This document shows, in pieces, positions 22,401 to 32,836 of a stretch of DNA of 64,000 nucleotides. The stretch spans positions 1 through 64,000 of the forward strand of contig NBBA01000007.1 in the NCBI GenBank assembly GCA_002794785.1. Reading direction: 5' to 3'. A program made the translations under genes and the position numbers. Every line of letters starts with the position of its first letter. The stretch's first letter is position 1. The notes below the pieces were generated by a model. The model searched no databases, was not told the origin of the DNA, and was given only the letters and a program-made list of their open reading frames with translations. The stretch comes from Coniferiporia sulphurascens. Taxonomy: Eukaryota > Basidiomycota > Agaricomycetes > Hymenochaetales > Hymenochaetaceae.

Positions 22401-25356
22401 CGCGGTGTAAGTCTGAGCGGTGGTCAGAAGGCACGAGTTGCTCTAGCACGTGCTGTGTATGCTAGGAGTAAGTACGTGCTATTGGATGATCCGCTGAGTG
22501 CCGTCGTTAGTCCTCTCTTATTTTTAAATTTGCTAAGCTAAACATCCTCCACAACTCAGGACAGCCACACGTCGCGCTTCCTGTACGAGCGTCTATTCCT
22601 TGGGCCACTAATGAAGAACCGAACTGTGGTAAGTAATTACCGTGTACGCAGCCCACAAAGTCGACTTGCTAATGTACGTATTAATTTCAGATCTTGGTGA
22701 CGCACCATGTCGAGCTCGTCCTTCCGGGTACGCATTACCTTGTACGTATGCTTGATGGGCGCATCGACTTGCAAGGCACGGTCAAGGACTTGCGTGAGCG
22801 CGGCGTTCTCGAGAGCATCACGCTCGAAAGTGTCTCCGAGGAACATGAGGAGAAGACGAAGGAGGATGAAGAGCCTGTAGTGGCTGATAAGGACGCGAAA
22901 GTGCCTGGAGATACGGGCGCTGGTATCGAGGGCCAGAGTGCGGAAGTTGCTACACCTGCAAAAGACAAGAAACCGAGAAAGCTTATCAAGGATGAAGAGC
23001 GGGAAGCGGGAAGCGTAAAATGGTCCATATACAAGACATACTTGAAGGCATCGTAAGTTTATCTGCTAGTCCTGTTGAGTGGTTTACGTTACTGATTATA
23101 TGTACAGATCGTATTGGACTTGGGTCATCCTCGTCCTCTTGATTGTCTTTATTCAGATGTTGAGCTTTACTGAGAAGTATTGGATCAAGGTAAGTTATTG
23201 AATCACCCGCATCACACGACGTAGAAATTGCGCTGAAGTCGCATCTTAACAGGTCTGGGGTGAAGCGTATGAGAAGGGTTCCCCGGCGCCACTTACATAT
23301 GTCTTTACATCTAACACGGCCATTGAACAACAGGCATTATTCTCGGACGCCATCTCACCTCATCACTTTACGCATATCCACCAGGACTTTGGTACGGCGG
23401 GTCTCGAAGACTACCTACCACCTGCCCACGAGAAGCCTCTCTTCTACGTAGGCATCTACGCGCTAATCGGGTTCTCAACCGTTCTTATTAGCATTACGAG
23501 CGTTGTGACGCAATACACGGGCGCACTGCGGGCGTCGCGTTTGTTGTTCAAGCAACTGCTTGTAGCGGTCGTACGCGCAACGATGCGCTGGCATGATGTT
23601 ACCCCTGCAGGGCGTATGCTCAACCGATTCAGCAAGGACATTGAGACAGTTGATTCGACTCTTGCAAGCTCGTTACAGGCCGTCAACTCATCGCTTGCCA
23701 GTTTCTTTTCGTCCATGGTGGTCGTTGTCGCCGTATTCCCGCCATTTGTTATCCCCGCGACTGTCATTGGCTACTTTTATTACGGGCTTGCTATCGGCTA
23801 CTTAAACACCGGACGTGACTTGCGTCGCATGGAATCAACGTCGCGCTCACCTATCTTCTCCGGATTTGGCGAACTCCTTGAAGGCATTGTTACCGTGCGG
23901 GCGTTCTCGGCTGAACCTCGATTCATGAACAACCTATACGGCAAAATAGACCTTACTCTTCAGATGTGGTATTCTTTCTGGATGACTAATAGATACCTCC
24001 TCCTACGTTTCGATTGCCTGGGCGCACTCGCAGTTTTCACCACGACGCTCTTCGCACTCTCTGTCGAAGCTTCGTCAACCAATGGCTGGGCTGGTTGGGC
24101 CGCATTGTGCATCACTAGTGCGATGGCATTCACTAACAACATTTACTGGGCATGTCGCTTCTGGACACAGCTCGAACTGGACCTCAACTCTGTGGAGCGT
24201 GTTGTCGAATACCTTGATCTTCCTCAAGAACCGCTCGCAATTATAGAAAATTCGCGCCCACCCGCACACTGGCCCTCAAGTACCGGACCCAACTCAGATA
24301 ACCTGTTGGAAGTCAAGGACCTTGAAGTGCGCTACGCGCCGGACTTGCCCGCAGTCTTGCACGACATCTCCTTCTCCCTCAAGGCACGTGAGCGTATTGG
24401 TCTTCTCGGACGTACAGGTAGTGGCAAGAGCACGCTCGCGATGAGTATTTTGCGCTTCGTTGATCCAGCGAAGGGCCAGATTCTTATCGACGGTATCGAC
24501 ATCACGAGTATTGGAGTGCATGACCTTCGCGCACGCCTCACGTTCATCCCACAGGATGCGGCCCTCTTCTCCGGAACGCTTCGCGACAATCTCGACCCGT
24601 TCAGCGAATATGGTGACGAGGCGTGCATTGACGCTCTTCATCGCGTGCAAATGATTGGCGAGGCCGAGTATATGTCACAGCGCTCATCGCGTGCTCCGTC
24701 TGTGCGCAATCTCGTCATTGAGCGTGAAGGGACGGATGCCACTGTTGTGGAAACGTCCTCTCCGGCAGAGCCATCAGGGTCAGGATCTGGATCACACTCA
24801 GGCTCTCCGTCTCGTCCACCGTCAGAGACTACTACAGTAGCAGATAACGATTCGAGCTCTGGGAAGGGCCCGACGAAAATCACCCTCGATACAGATGTGA
24901 GCGCGGGAGGACTCAACTTTAGTGCAGGTCAACGGCAGTTAATTGCAATGGCACGTGCATTATTGCGTCAAAGTGCTGTAATTGTACTCGACGAGGCGAC
25001 GAGCAGCATAGACTTTGCAACGGACGCAAAAATTCAAAAGACTATCCGCGAAGAATTCGGTAACTCATTACTATTGACTAGTGAGTCTGCCTTTTACAGT
25101 TGTTGAAATTCTTGCTTCGTGCTGATCTTATGTGTGCGCGCTATCACTAGTTGCCCATCGTCTACGCACGGTGATCGATTACGATAGACTCATAGTGCTT
25201 GATGCGGGATCTATAGCTGAGTTCGACACACCTTATAACCTCCTCCAGCGCGAAGGTGGTATCTTCCGCGGGATGTGTCTCAAGAGTGGGAGCTTCGCCG
25301 AACTCGAGGAGGTCGCGCGTCACAAGGCAGAGCAGGATGCAGCCAGTGTACCTTGA
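19408..25356 (+). CDS. ABCC-subfamily (MRP/YCF1-type) full-length ABC transporter
   Basis: ATP-driven exporter of conjugates or drugs, at the plasma or vacuolar membrane. Order: hydrophobic TMD0-like N-terminus (19408-19970), TMD1 (20390-21590, including [11 protein letters not shown]), NBD1 with Walker [12 protein letters not shown] (22049 on), signature [14 protein letters not shown] (22418 on) and LLDDPLSAV (22481 on), a charged linker, TMD2 (23100-24170), NBD2 with Walker [11 protein letters not shown] (24409 on), Q-loop [20 protein letters not shown], signature NFSAGQRQL (24917 on) and Walker [11 protein letters not shown] (24980 on). NBD1 has Asp where NBD2 has the catalytic Glu, the usual ABCC asymmetry. 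A Ser/Gly-rich insert (about 24680-24900) precedes the NBD2 signature. About 12 introns; the last exon ends at TGA 25354-25356. Divergent from the PAAF1-like gene across the LINE. Confidence 0.95.
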
Positions 25357-25667
25357 TTCGACAAGTTCGTCGACATTAAAGGCGCTGCTGTTGCGCAATA
25401 ACTGATAGCCGCTAATATAATGTCAAACATAAACTATTAGTAGAAAAAATTTCGTCTTCCCTAGCCTCGGACTTTGACTTTTTTATTCTCTTGGAAATAT
25501 GATCTCATTTATAAACTGCAAACAAGTTCGGTTTCCAAGCTTTTCTCGGGTGAACCCGTCGAGGGAATTCAGATAAGAGCAAGTCTAGTGTAATGACTTT
25601 CCTTGATTTTCTCTTGTAATATTATTATCACATCAGCTGCACCTTTTGATAAGCCATGCTTATGTAT
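25357..25667. other. 3' flank of the ABC transporter
   Basis: AT-rich, 311 bp, no ORF or repeat recognised. It ends at the AGT duplication of the DNA transposon. Confidence 0.5.
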
Positions 25668-25687
25668 AGTCACTGCGTTTCACGCAC

Positions 25688-25710
25688 GCCTACGACACGG
25701 TGTCGTAGGC
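25688..25710. repeat. Subterminal palindrome 1 (11+1+11)
   Basis: GCCTACGACAC, a central G, then its exact reverse complement. It lies two bases inside the left terminal repeat; a second palindrome of the same core is at 25802-25821. Likely a transposase-binding motif of the CACTA-like element. Confidence 0.8.
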
Positions 25711-25801
25711 TTCCGTAGATGGCCTGACCGGCCTACAGCACGTGTTCGTAGGTAACCTAGAAAATTTCCGTTCTAGTACATGATCTTAAAAATACGCCAT
25801 C

Positions 25802-25821
25802 CTACGACATCGATGTCGTAG
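25802..25821. repeat. Subterminal palindrome 2 (perfect, 20 bp)
   Basis: CTACGACATCGATGTCGTAG is its own reverse complement and shares the CTACGACA core with the palindrome at 25688-25710. Confidence 0.8.
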
Positions 25822-25989
25822 CTGACCTCGCATGAAAGCCTGACTAGGTGACATAGGCAGCATATAGTCTAGGTCATCTAGGGAACTACATTGCAGGGCG
25901 GGCATAGGCCATTGTAGGTGTGACTTCAGTTGACCCATATATAGCGCTGGTAAACCAGTATTATATTGATTTTATTAATATTAATAAAT

Positions 25990-26690
25990 ATGTACAAGTA
26001 AAACTCTATCCAATACGGTCTGAACCTTCCGCAAGTCGAACCACTTACAAGCAACACAGCCCGACTGCGAAGGAATCTCAGGGAGTGTTTCTGCATACTC
26101 TTCTAACAAAGATACGACGAGCTGCGGGAAGCCGGAATCAAGAAGGTAGCTGCGATTCTCATCTGCAACAGTTATGAATGAATTGTTTGATACATTGATA
26201 AGAGAAACGTACTGTGGTCCATGCACAAGTTCGCTCCGACACGCAGGAGCTCGAAGATTGCCGAAGCGTGCGTATCGTCTGGGATACACGGACCCTCGAG
26301 TGCGGCTTTGAGGAGTAAGGTGAGGGTTTGCGGGAGGAGTGTCCTCCCGAATGCATGTGCTCGTCGACTACAGGTAATATTTGGCGATTTACGAGAGAGT
26401 TGTATATGCAGTTTGTCCAGGCGTCTTACCTGGACCTCCGCGAATGCGTAGGCCATTGGCGAGTGATTTTGCAGTAATTTCGACAGTGGGCCAGTCAGCG
26501 TTGACCTCAATACTCGCGAGGAGATCACTGCGTCTGCGCACGGCATGCGAGATAGTGCTGGCCACCAGTTCGCAGCCACGCTGTCATCTGGCTTCTGCGA
26601 GACTTCCACACGGACAACGTTTTTCTTTGAACCCAGTCCCGCACCTGATGAAACAAGCATCCTGGCTGCTGTTAACAAATCAATGAGCCG
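25990..26690 (-). pseudogene. Captured gene fragment, armadillo-repeat-like (possibly Rap1GDS1/SmgGDS-like)
   Basis: Minus-strand exons inside the DNA transposon join across GT/AG borders. One exon (about 26372-26212) reads LLKAALEGPCIPDDTHASAI and then FELLRVGANLCMDH. The next, after the intron ending at 26170, reads NENRSYLLDSGFPQLVVSLL and EEYAETLPEIP. Helical pairs with N and Leu at these places resemble ARM-repeat proteins of the SmgGDS type, a family call from memory of the pattern. Upstream (26560-26420) two frames look equally protein-like, which suggests decay. No start codon, stop or full domain is present, so I treat it as a transduplicated fragment. Confidence 0.5.
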
Positions 26691-26702
26691 CTTTCACCCA
26701 TA

Positions 26703-26823
26703 CTAGTGCGTGGCGGCATTGCGCACCCAAGTTCCAATGTCGCCCTTGCCTTGTGAGGCAGCTATTTGGATGCGCTCGCGAAAGTACTCGTGTTCGAAGT
26801 AGACGGCATCTTGGACAAGTGTT
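26703..26823 (-). pseudogene. Second captured fragment: C-terminal exon of an unrecognised protein
   Basis: About 39 codons ending at TAG 26703-26705 read LVQDAVYFEHEYFRERIQIA, then ASQGKGDIGTWVRNAATH. The composition is clearly protein-like. Further upstream (about 27050-26955) lies a possible earlier exon, GFRRTTIGYLEVLFDFLCDN. Its stop codon comes before the ARM-like fragment on the same strand, so the two pieces probably stem from two genes. I do not recognise the family. Confidence 0.4.
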
Positions 26824-27572
26824 AGGAATGACGGTTAGTGCGGATAGATCGGACGGGAGTTAAGGAAGCAGCACGTACTGTAAGATTGAGCTTGCAGTTG
26901 GCCAGTACAAGGATTGCGGAAAAGAGACACACACAGAAAAAGGAGTACAGGTAAGAGATTATCACACAGGAAGTCAAAGAGGACCTCCAGATAGCCGATT
27001 GTAGTTCTCCGAAAACCAGTGCCATGGGGAAGCAGGAAAAGAGACCGACAGATAGAGGGTATCTCATTTGCGTCGGGTGCTTGATGTGTCCTCGATGAAT
27101 CTCCTGTGGACAAGTCTTTGAACGACTAGTACTTGTGGACTCACCGACTTGATGGTGGACGTCATAGGTTAAGTCATTCGAGGACGCAAAGAATTTCTAA
27201 GTGGGACGATGACATAATCAGTCTAGCCTACAACTTAATTTACTACTCCGACTTAGATCACCTACACAACCTAGGCTATAAATTTGAGCATCCTAAGCCA
27301 TCTCATCCAGCTTGTGCATAGGTAGCCTACACTAATTAATAGATTAGATCACCTACGGAACCTAGGCCAAATTTTTAAATGACTTAAGCTGTACTAGGAC
27401 AGTTTTTGTCTAGGTCAACTCAACCATTTGGTTGTATGCTGGCTTAACCTATCTAATCTAGCCTACGACAAGAATTTCCTAGCTAGGCTACACTAATTTT
27501 GAGATTAGGTGATGTAGGTTACTTAATCTGGCCTACAACAGTTGGTGTAGACGAGCGTGAAACGCAGTGAGT

Positions 27573-28112
27573 GCCGGAACTAAATTGTAGCACAACTCCC
27601 CTTTCGCAATTGAATAACTACATCAATAAACAAATATTGCGATTATGGGTTTAAGACATAATGTACTTAAAGAGTTTCCATCAAAAGTATTGAATTTTGA
27701 AATATTAGGCCACGAATGTGAGTGAGTGTGCCCGAGCTTAATCCTAAGGGTTTGGCACTAAGCCCTGTAACGCATGATTGATGCAGTGAACGATTTCCAA
27801 AAAGTTCGTACGTGCCTGGGCCCTTACTACACATCGCATCATCGTGGCAGTCCGACACGGCGATCGGTGAACACCGGTTTCGCTTCTGAACCTGATTTCG
27901 GTGATTCCAAAACTTGAATGTCCGAGTATGCTGAGTCACTGTAGTAATCGCTCCCATGACGTTAATGTTTGCAATTGCAAGGTTAATTATTTGTAGCAAG
28001 CATGTGGACTTTTCCAGAGACACAATAAAGAACATATACATCACTGGAGACCACATTTTGCAATTCGATTATGTAAGAATGCATGCGTACTGTCAATTCG
28101 CGAAACATGTAT
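27573..28112. other. Intergenic, no gene seen
   Basis: 540 bp between the right end of the CACTA-like element and the 3' end of the DUF6533 gene. Short minus-strand frames here show no family motif. Confidence 0.45.
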
Positions 28113-29847
28113 TCAGACACCTGATTTCGTAGATCGTGTATCATGCTCTTCAACGAGCATGTGCACTGTGTTTTGCAAGGCATAGCCGCTGTCCTCATCG
28201 CCTACGACGGAGTCTCCGTCAGCACAGTGCATCTTGGCCGAATCCTCGCGGACGTGAGCCTGAAGCCTTAGGAAGGATCGTGAGACAATCGTCGACACCA
28301 TCGAAGCAGAGAAGCTGCACGAAGAATCAGTGATGTGCAACACATGATAGTACGAGTGGGTAATAAAAGGAGCGCGTTGGAGCAGTCAAGAAGAAGACGT
28401 ACACAATCCCAAGAATGATGAGGGAAGGCTGATTGAGAAGGTTGATATCGCGCTCAGTGAGAGACCGAATACAAATTAAGACAGATCAAACACGTACCGG
28501 TGCGGCGGCACTGATAATCAGATTCAGTGATCGCATTGCTGGGGAGGAAGTAAGCAAGAGCTCATGTTTTGAGCGTGGGTGGTGGCATACTGAAAATCGT
28601 CTGAATCATTTCGGAAGTAAGAACATGCGAAAATTGTAATAGATCCAGTTGTAACGGACCAAGAAAAAAAGTATTCCGTCTTCGTAGAGAATTTTTAGAA
28701 GCCTCTCGCTTATAGACCTTGGTCGTGAGAGGGCATTGAGCAACAGGAGCGCAAAAGCGAAAATGTCAAATGCAACCTATCGTATAAGCGACATTCTTAG
28801 AGTTAACAGATTATGGCGGCGGAGAATTTGTGAGCTTACACAAGTGACCCAGACGCCGAGAAAAAACCGAGATGAGCCTGATACACCACAGAATCGTAGA
28901 TTTCCGATTGTATAAAATGATAAATCATCTATTGTCGATGGTAAACGTTCGAGAGTGAGTAAAGGCCGTAAAAATAAAATCAATCTAATACGTGTGGTAC
29001 TCACCTTTAGTCAATGCAATGGCGAGGCCTGCAAACGAGAACATGACCACCTTGGCAAAAAAGAATACTGACAGGACGATGCGCGAGATGAAGGGACTGA
29101 AATCCCAAAGAACAAATAAACGGTGAAGGACAACACCTACCAGGTCGAGGTGAGAAACGAAGCAATGTGCTAGAACATGTTATCTTCACACACCGCAGCT
29201 GAGCGCCTCGACGATTACGTCGATACCAAAGACGAAGACTGCTGAGCCCTGGCACCTAAAATAATTGGCTCCGATTTGAGATAAGACATTAGTGTAGAGT
29301 CAAGCATATAAAGTTACTGAGGGAAAAACACGTAAGTCAACAAGCCAAGTCTAGCTTAGAACCTGCGACGGACCCAATTTGTGGTGAGGTTGCGCGACGG
29401 GATGAGGTCTTTGGGAGCACACATTAGATTGGGGTACGTAAGTCAGAATTCGTTCGGCGAGATATCAAGGAAATTCATGCATACCTGACAGATACAGGAT
29501 TCCGATAGCGAGCATCGCGTACCGCGCGATGAGACATAGAAAGGTTGGTCTAGAAAGCCACATTGTTGATTTTCCGCTCCGACGTATTCTCCAGATTATT
29601 GGTGACCATATGAAGTGTACCTCATCAGGAAAGGTCAAGAGGAAGTCATATACAAAGACAGCGAGACCGGAGGCTACACATTGAAGAGAAAATGTGAGAA
29701 AAGTGACGTGGAAGGCAAAATAGGACGAAATAAGACAGTAGTTCAGAAGACAACCCAAGTGTAGCACGCACTTGTCAGGTATCGCAGAGCATAAAGGCGT
29801 ACAATCGTTACATCCACAGAAGGATTGTTATCGATATTAATGCTCAT
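28113..29847 (-). CDS. DUF6533-domain membrane protein
   Basis: Basidiomycete-specific integral membrane family of unknown function. Exon 1 starts at ATG 29847-29845 (MSINIDNNPSVDVTIVRLYA). Exon 2 holds the family signature SGLAVFVYDFLLTFPDEVHF (about 29675-29610) and a second helix ending ILYLS (about 29485). Later exons give CQGSAVFVFGIDVIVEALSC (about 29255-29195), VLHRLFVLWDFSPFISRIVL with FFFAKVVMFSFAG (about 29145-29010), FLGVWVTC, then VAFDIFAFALLLLNALSRPR (about 28775-28715), YEDGILFFL and AMRSLNLIISAAA (about 28540-28500). A hydrophilic tail starting FSASMVSTIVSRSFLRLQAH ends at TGA 28113-28115. One internal exon (about 29400) has an unclear acceptor. Probably intact; expression and role unknown. 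Confidence 0.72.
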
Positions 29848-29895
29848 GCCGACGCCCGTTACGACAATATGTAGAGGCGTGTAGGGGTTGGTGGG

Positions 29896-31010
29896 CTAAA
29901 TGCTCGAGCGAAAAGGAGGCCCTTTCATAAGAGGCAACGCGTGGCGCTGCAACTGGACATTCACTGAGAATTTCGTACTTCCGAGATGATGTAGATCACA
30001 TTCGATCTCCTGATGCAAAGATGAGGAAGCAGGATGTGTGGTCGCTGTGCAGGCCACAAGGATGCGGCTTGATGGTTTCCAAGCGTATGAAGGACGTTTC
30101 CTAAAGTCAATTATATATCGCTTTCCCATTAGTGTGCTTCCAATAGCATGGCTTCAATTTTTCATAATACACCAAGTTGCACGGAAAAGCATCCGAATGG
30201 GTCCCAACACGGAAAGTGGTCCATCAGAATATCGAGCGTTGGAGAGAGATTTGGCGCCACGCCCAGAAACAGCGATGATCAAAGATCCCATGATAGCAGG
30301 CATACATGAAGGGACGGGAAGCACGGTCCAAAGCGCCCTGTAGACAAGCTGAGTAATCAACCTTTTTCTTGACTACTGATGAAATGAAAATATATCATGA
30401 CAGCCCTCGACATGTCCATAGATGCACAGAGAAGACAGTTTGGCAATGCACCCACATTATAAGTACCATTGATAAGGTGGAGGAAACTAAGAAGAGCCAC
30501 GACCGAGATTCGGCCGAATACGAGGGGCGAGTTCAATTTGAAAAACCAACCAAAGACCCTGACATCAGCTCTGCACCCGAAAGATGGAACTGGGAAAGAA
30601 GCGAAACGCATGGAGCTGTGAAAATTATCTTCGGCAAAAGGCGTAGAATCTTTACCATCTTCATCTATCTCTGCATGGAGCCTTTCCCTGACCGCGTACA
30701 ATGAATGACTCACGTTCTGTAGCAGGCTCATCCACAAGTGAATTGTACGGTTGCACTTACGGCGCTTCATTGTCTCCTACATCGCTTTTCAATTTATATG
30801 GAAGCCATAACACCAATGCCCCGTCTTCCTTAGACAAATCAACTTGGGACCGGAGAGTTGCTGAGAAGAAAGCGGACTCGGACCTCCCGTGCTTTCTGGC
30901 GATGGTTGTGATATTGGTAGAACGAGTCAGCCGGGACACAGTACATGCATCGAGAGGCTGAGACTTGCATTCTTTTGATTCGGGCGACAGTATGCATGCA
31001 TTTTTGTGGT
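29896..31010 (-). pseudogene. Degenerate or unrecognised gene remnant upstream of the DUF6533 gene
   Basis: Several minus-strand stretches look protein-like but could not be joined into one frame. They are an exon-like piece at about 30850-30760 (EDGALVLWLPYKLKSD), a hydrophobic segment WTVLPVPSCMPAIMGSLIIA at about 30330-30270, and a C-terminal tail LGSTKFSVNVQLQRHALPL ending at TGA near 29896. A hydrophobic stretch followed by a hydrophilic tail resembles the DUF6533 layout, so this may be a decayed paralogue in tandem. The call is weak. Confidence 0.3.
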
Positions 31011-31240
31011 ACACTGGTGTTGTCGGGGGACGAGACTCGTAAGGTCCTGTGAAATTGATGGTTATCAGCGTGAGTGAAAAGTGTCACAATAAGTAGGAGT
31101 TAGCGGAATACACAAGCTTTCGATCTTGATGGCGTCCGATGCTTCACTGCTTCAACGAATGCGGCAGGGCTTCATAACACACTGCACGGACCATGCGGCG
31201 GCAATGTGGCATGGTTGCTCCGTAGTAGGTACACAGGCGG

Positions 31241-31690
31241 CGCACGGCACGGGAAATACCGTTTGCTCTGATGAAATGGTGCGTGCAGTCGGGATGGAAA
31301 GTGTAATCTTTTCTCTTCAAGCCTTGCAGAATGCAATATATATTGTGTGTCCTTTTCATGTGAAGATCTCCCTTTGTACCTCAATCCATTGAGGAGAAAA
31401 TGTGCTGGGTTTACCTTTGGTAGATCTCAAATCCATTGCCGATTCTCAAGAAAACAGTGAGAATCGGCGAGAATCAGTGAGATCGGCAGTGTGAATGAGT
31501 CTACCAAGGGTAAACCCAGCACATTCTCTCAATGGATCTAAGACGCAGAGGAGGACATAAAAGAAACACAATATACATTGTATCCTGCAAAGCTTCACTG
31601 AAAATCTCTCTGAAGAATAAAGTTGTACATTTTCCATCCGGATTCCCGCTGCATTTCAACAGAGCAAACACGGCATTTCTCTGCCGTGCG
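31241..31690. repeat. 450-bp foldback: two arms of about 185 bp around a 75-bp loop
   Basis: The left arm (31241-31425) and the reverse complement of the right arm (31500-31690) align over nearly their whole length. Shared blocks include GCACGGCA at the outer ends, GGATGGAAA, TGTATATTGTGT-like strings, ATCCATTGAG and GTGCTGGGTTTACC near the loop. The arms carry many substitutions and small indels, so the structure is old or under weak constraint. The loop holds a smaller stem (CCGATTCTC...GAGAATCGG). No coding potential. It could be a foldback transposon or an inverted duplication that makes a long hairpin RNA. Confidence 0.75.
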
Positions 31691-31745
31691 GGTAAACAGC
31701 AGATGTGCGGGTAAATAACAGAACGTGCGGATAAATTGCAGACGT
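31684..31745. repeat. Three tandem copies of a 19-20 bp motif
   Basis: GTGCGGGTAAACAGCAGA, GTGCGGGTAAATAACAGA and GTGCGGATAAATTGCAGA follow one another, then a partial GTGC. The array starts at the outer edge of the right arm of the foldback and has no counterpart outside the left arm. Confidence 0.7.
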
Positions 31746-32836
31746 GCATTCGGGTTTTGTGGCGGCCCGGCGGCCCGGTTGCGCTACGACTCAAGGGATG
31801 AGGCACGTGATGTTGCGCTAGATGTACCCTGAGCGGCATCCATCATTATCGTCAGTAAGACATCTTCCCTCCCTTTCCTCTATGCAGACAAGCAATTATC
31901 GAATCACCGGTGGTCTTGACTTGGTAAATAGAACGCGTTATTACCTTCGCGCACATGGGCTTCTCATATCCGAAGTTAACGCACAGCTAATGCCGGTCCC
32001 CGGATGCGGAGGGTGAGTACAAACTACGGTCGTGCTTAAGGAAATTCCGTTGCCCGCACAAGACCTTCGAGAAGCGTCGACTTTACGTCCTTGTCAATGT
32101 TGGTAGATGAGGTGTAAAGTAAATGTGTTTACGACGCTCAGGCTGGCCGTACCATAGCCATTTATAATAAGGACAGGAGGATTGTGTTCATTTCAGTGAG
32201 TCCACTTTTACTCGGCACTTGGCTGCTGTGTTTCCTTGTGGCAGACGCGGATCGAGGACATAGCATGATAAACCTCTTGTCCGAAAAATACGGAAATCTG
32301 TTTTTCAGTGGTTCCAAGCATGTTTCCGATATCCTGCCTCGGGCTGCGGTTATACGGGTGACATATCCGCGGAAGGAGATGGATAATTTCACGATTTGGT
32401 GGTATGAACCAACAGATGTTCTCACTTTTGCAAGTGCTTAAATCTGTGCTCATATGTATGCATTTGCATTTTCACAGAAACAGTTGCTTTCCACCTGCAG
32501 GAGTGAGAGCGATTAGCGGGTCTGGCGCTCAGATATAACGAACTTAAGTGTCCTTGTATTCAGATGACATCGTTGACACATAGTACGGTGCGACTGCTTG
32601 ATCGAGGCTTTTGTCATCATACCGTGTCTTCAGGAAGCTAAACCCTTCTCGAAATGATAAGCAGCCGTCACTCTGCGTGCCGCTAAAGGACCGAAATGCC
32701 GACGTAAAAACAATTTTGAGACTTAAACGGTTATCCCAAATCATATATAAATCCCCCGGTGAAAGCAAAGGGTATCATCATCTCTCCCACATCTCTCTCT
32801 ACGGGATACATCCTGAGGCGAACTCAGCATTCAACT
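31746..32836. other. Intergenic upstream of the UbiA-family gene
   Basis: Short frames only, no recognisable domain. The 3' part should contain the promoter of the UbiA-family gene. Confidence 0.45.

Larger units (their letters stand above)
25668..27572. mobile_element. Non-autonomous CACTA/EnSpm-like DNA transposon (element 25671-27569)
   Basis: The ends are perfect 15-bp inverted repeats, CACTGCGTTTCACGC (25671-25685) and its complement (27555-27569); similarity continues for about 14 bp with three or four mismatches. AGT flanks both sides (25668-25670, 27570-27572). A CACT(A/G) terminus with a 3-bp duplication is the mark of the CMC/EnSpm superfamily. Both subterminal zones (25686-25920, 27170-27554) are packed with short palindromic and inverted motifs (CCTACGACA, TAGCCTAC, CCTAGG, TAGGTGA), as expected for transposase binding sites. 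No transposase is seen. The interior instead carries host-like coding fragments on the minus strand, so movement would need a transposase from elsewhere. Confidence 0.85.

Noticed and set aside
25080..25150. Frame break in NBD2 of the ABC transporter
   Set aside because: A normal GT/AG intron joins LLLT to the H-loop segment [13 protein letters not shown]; the gene is intact.
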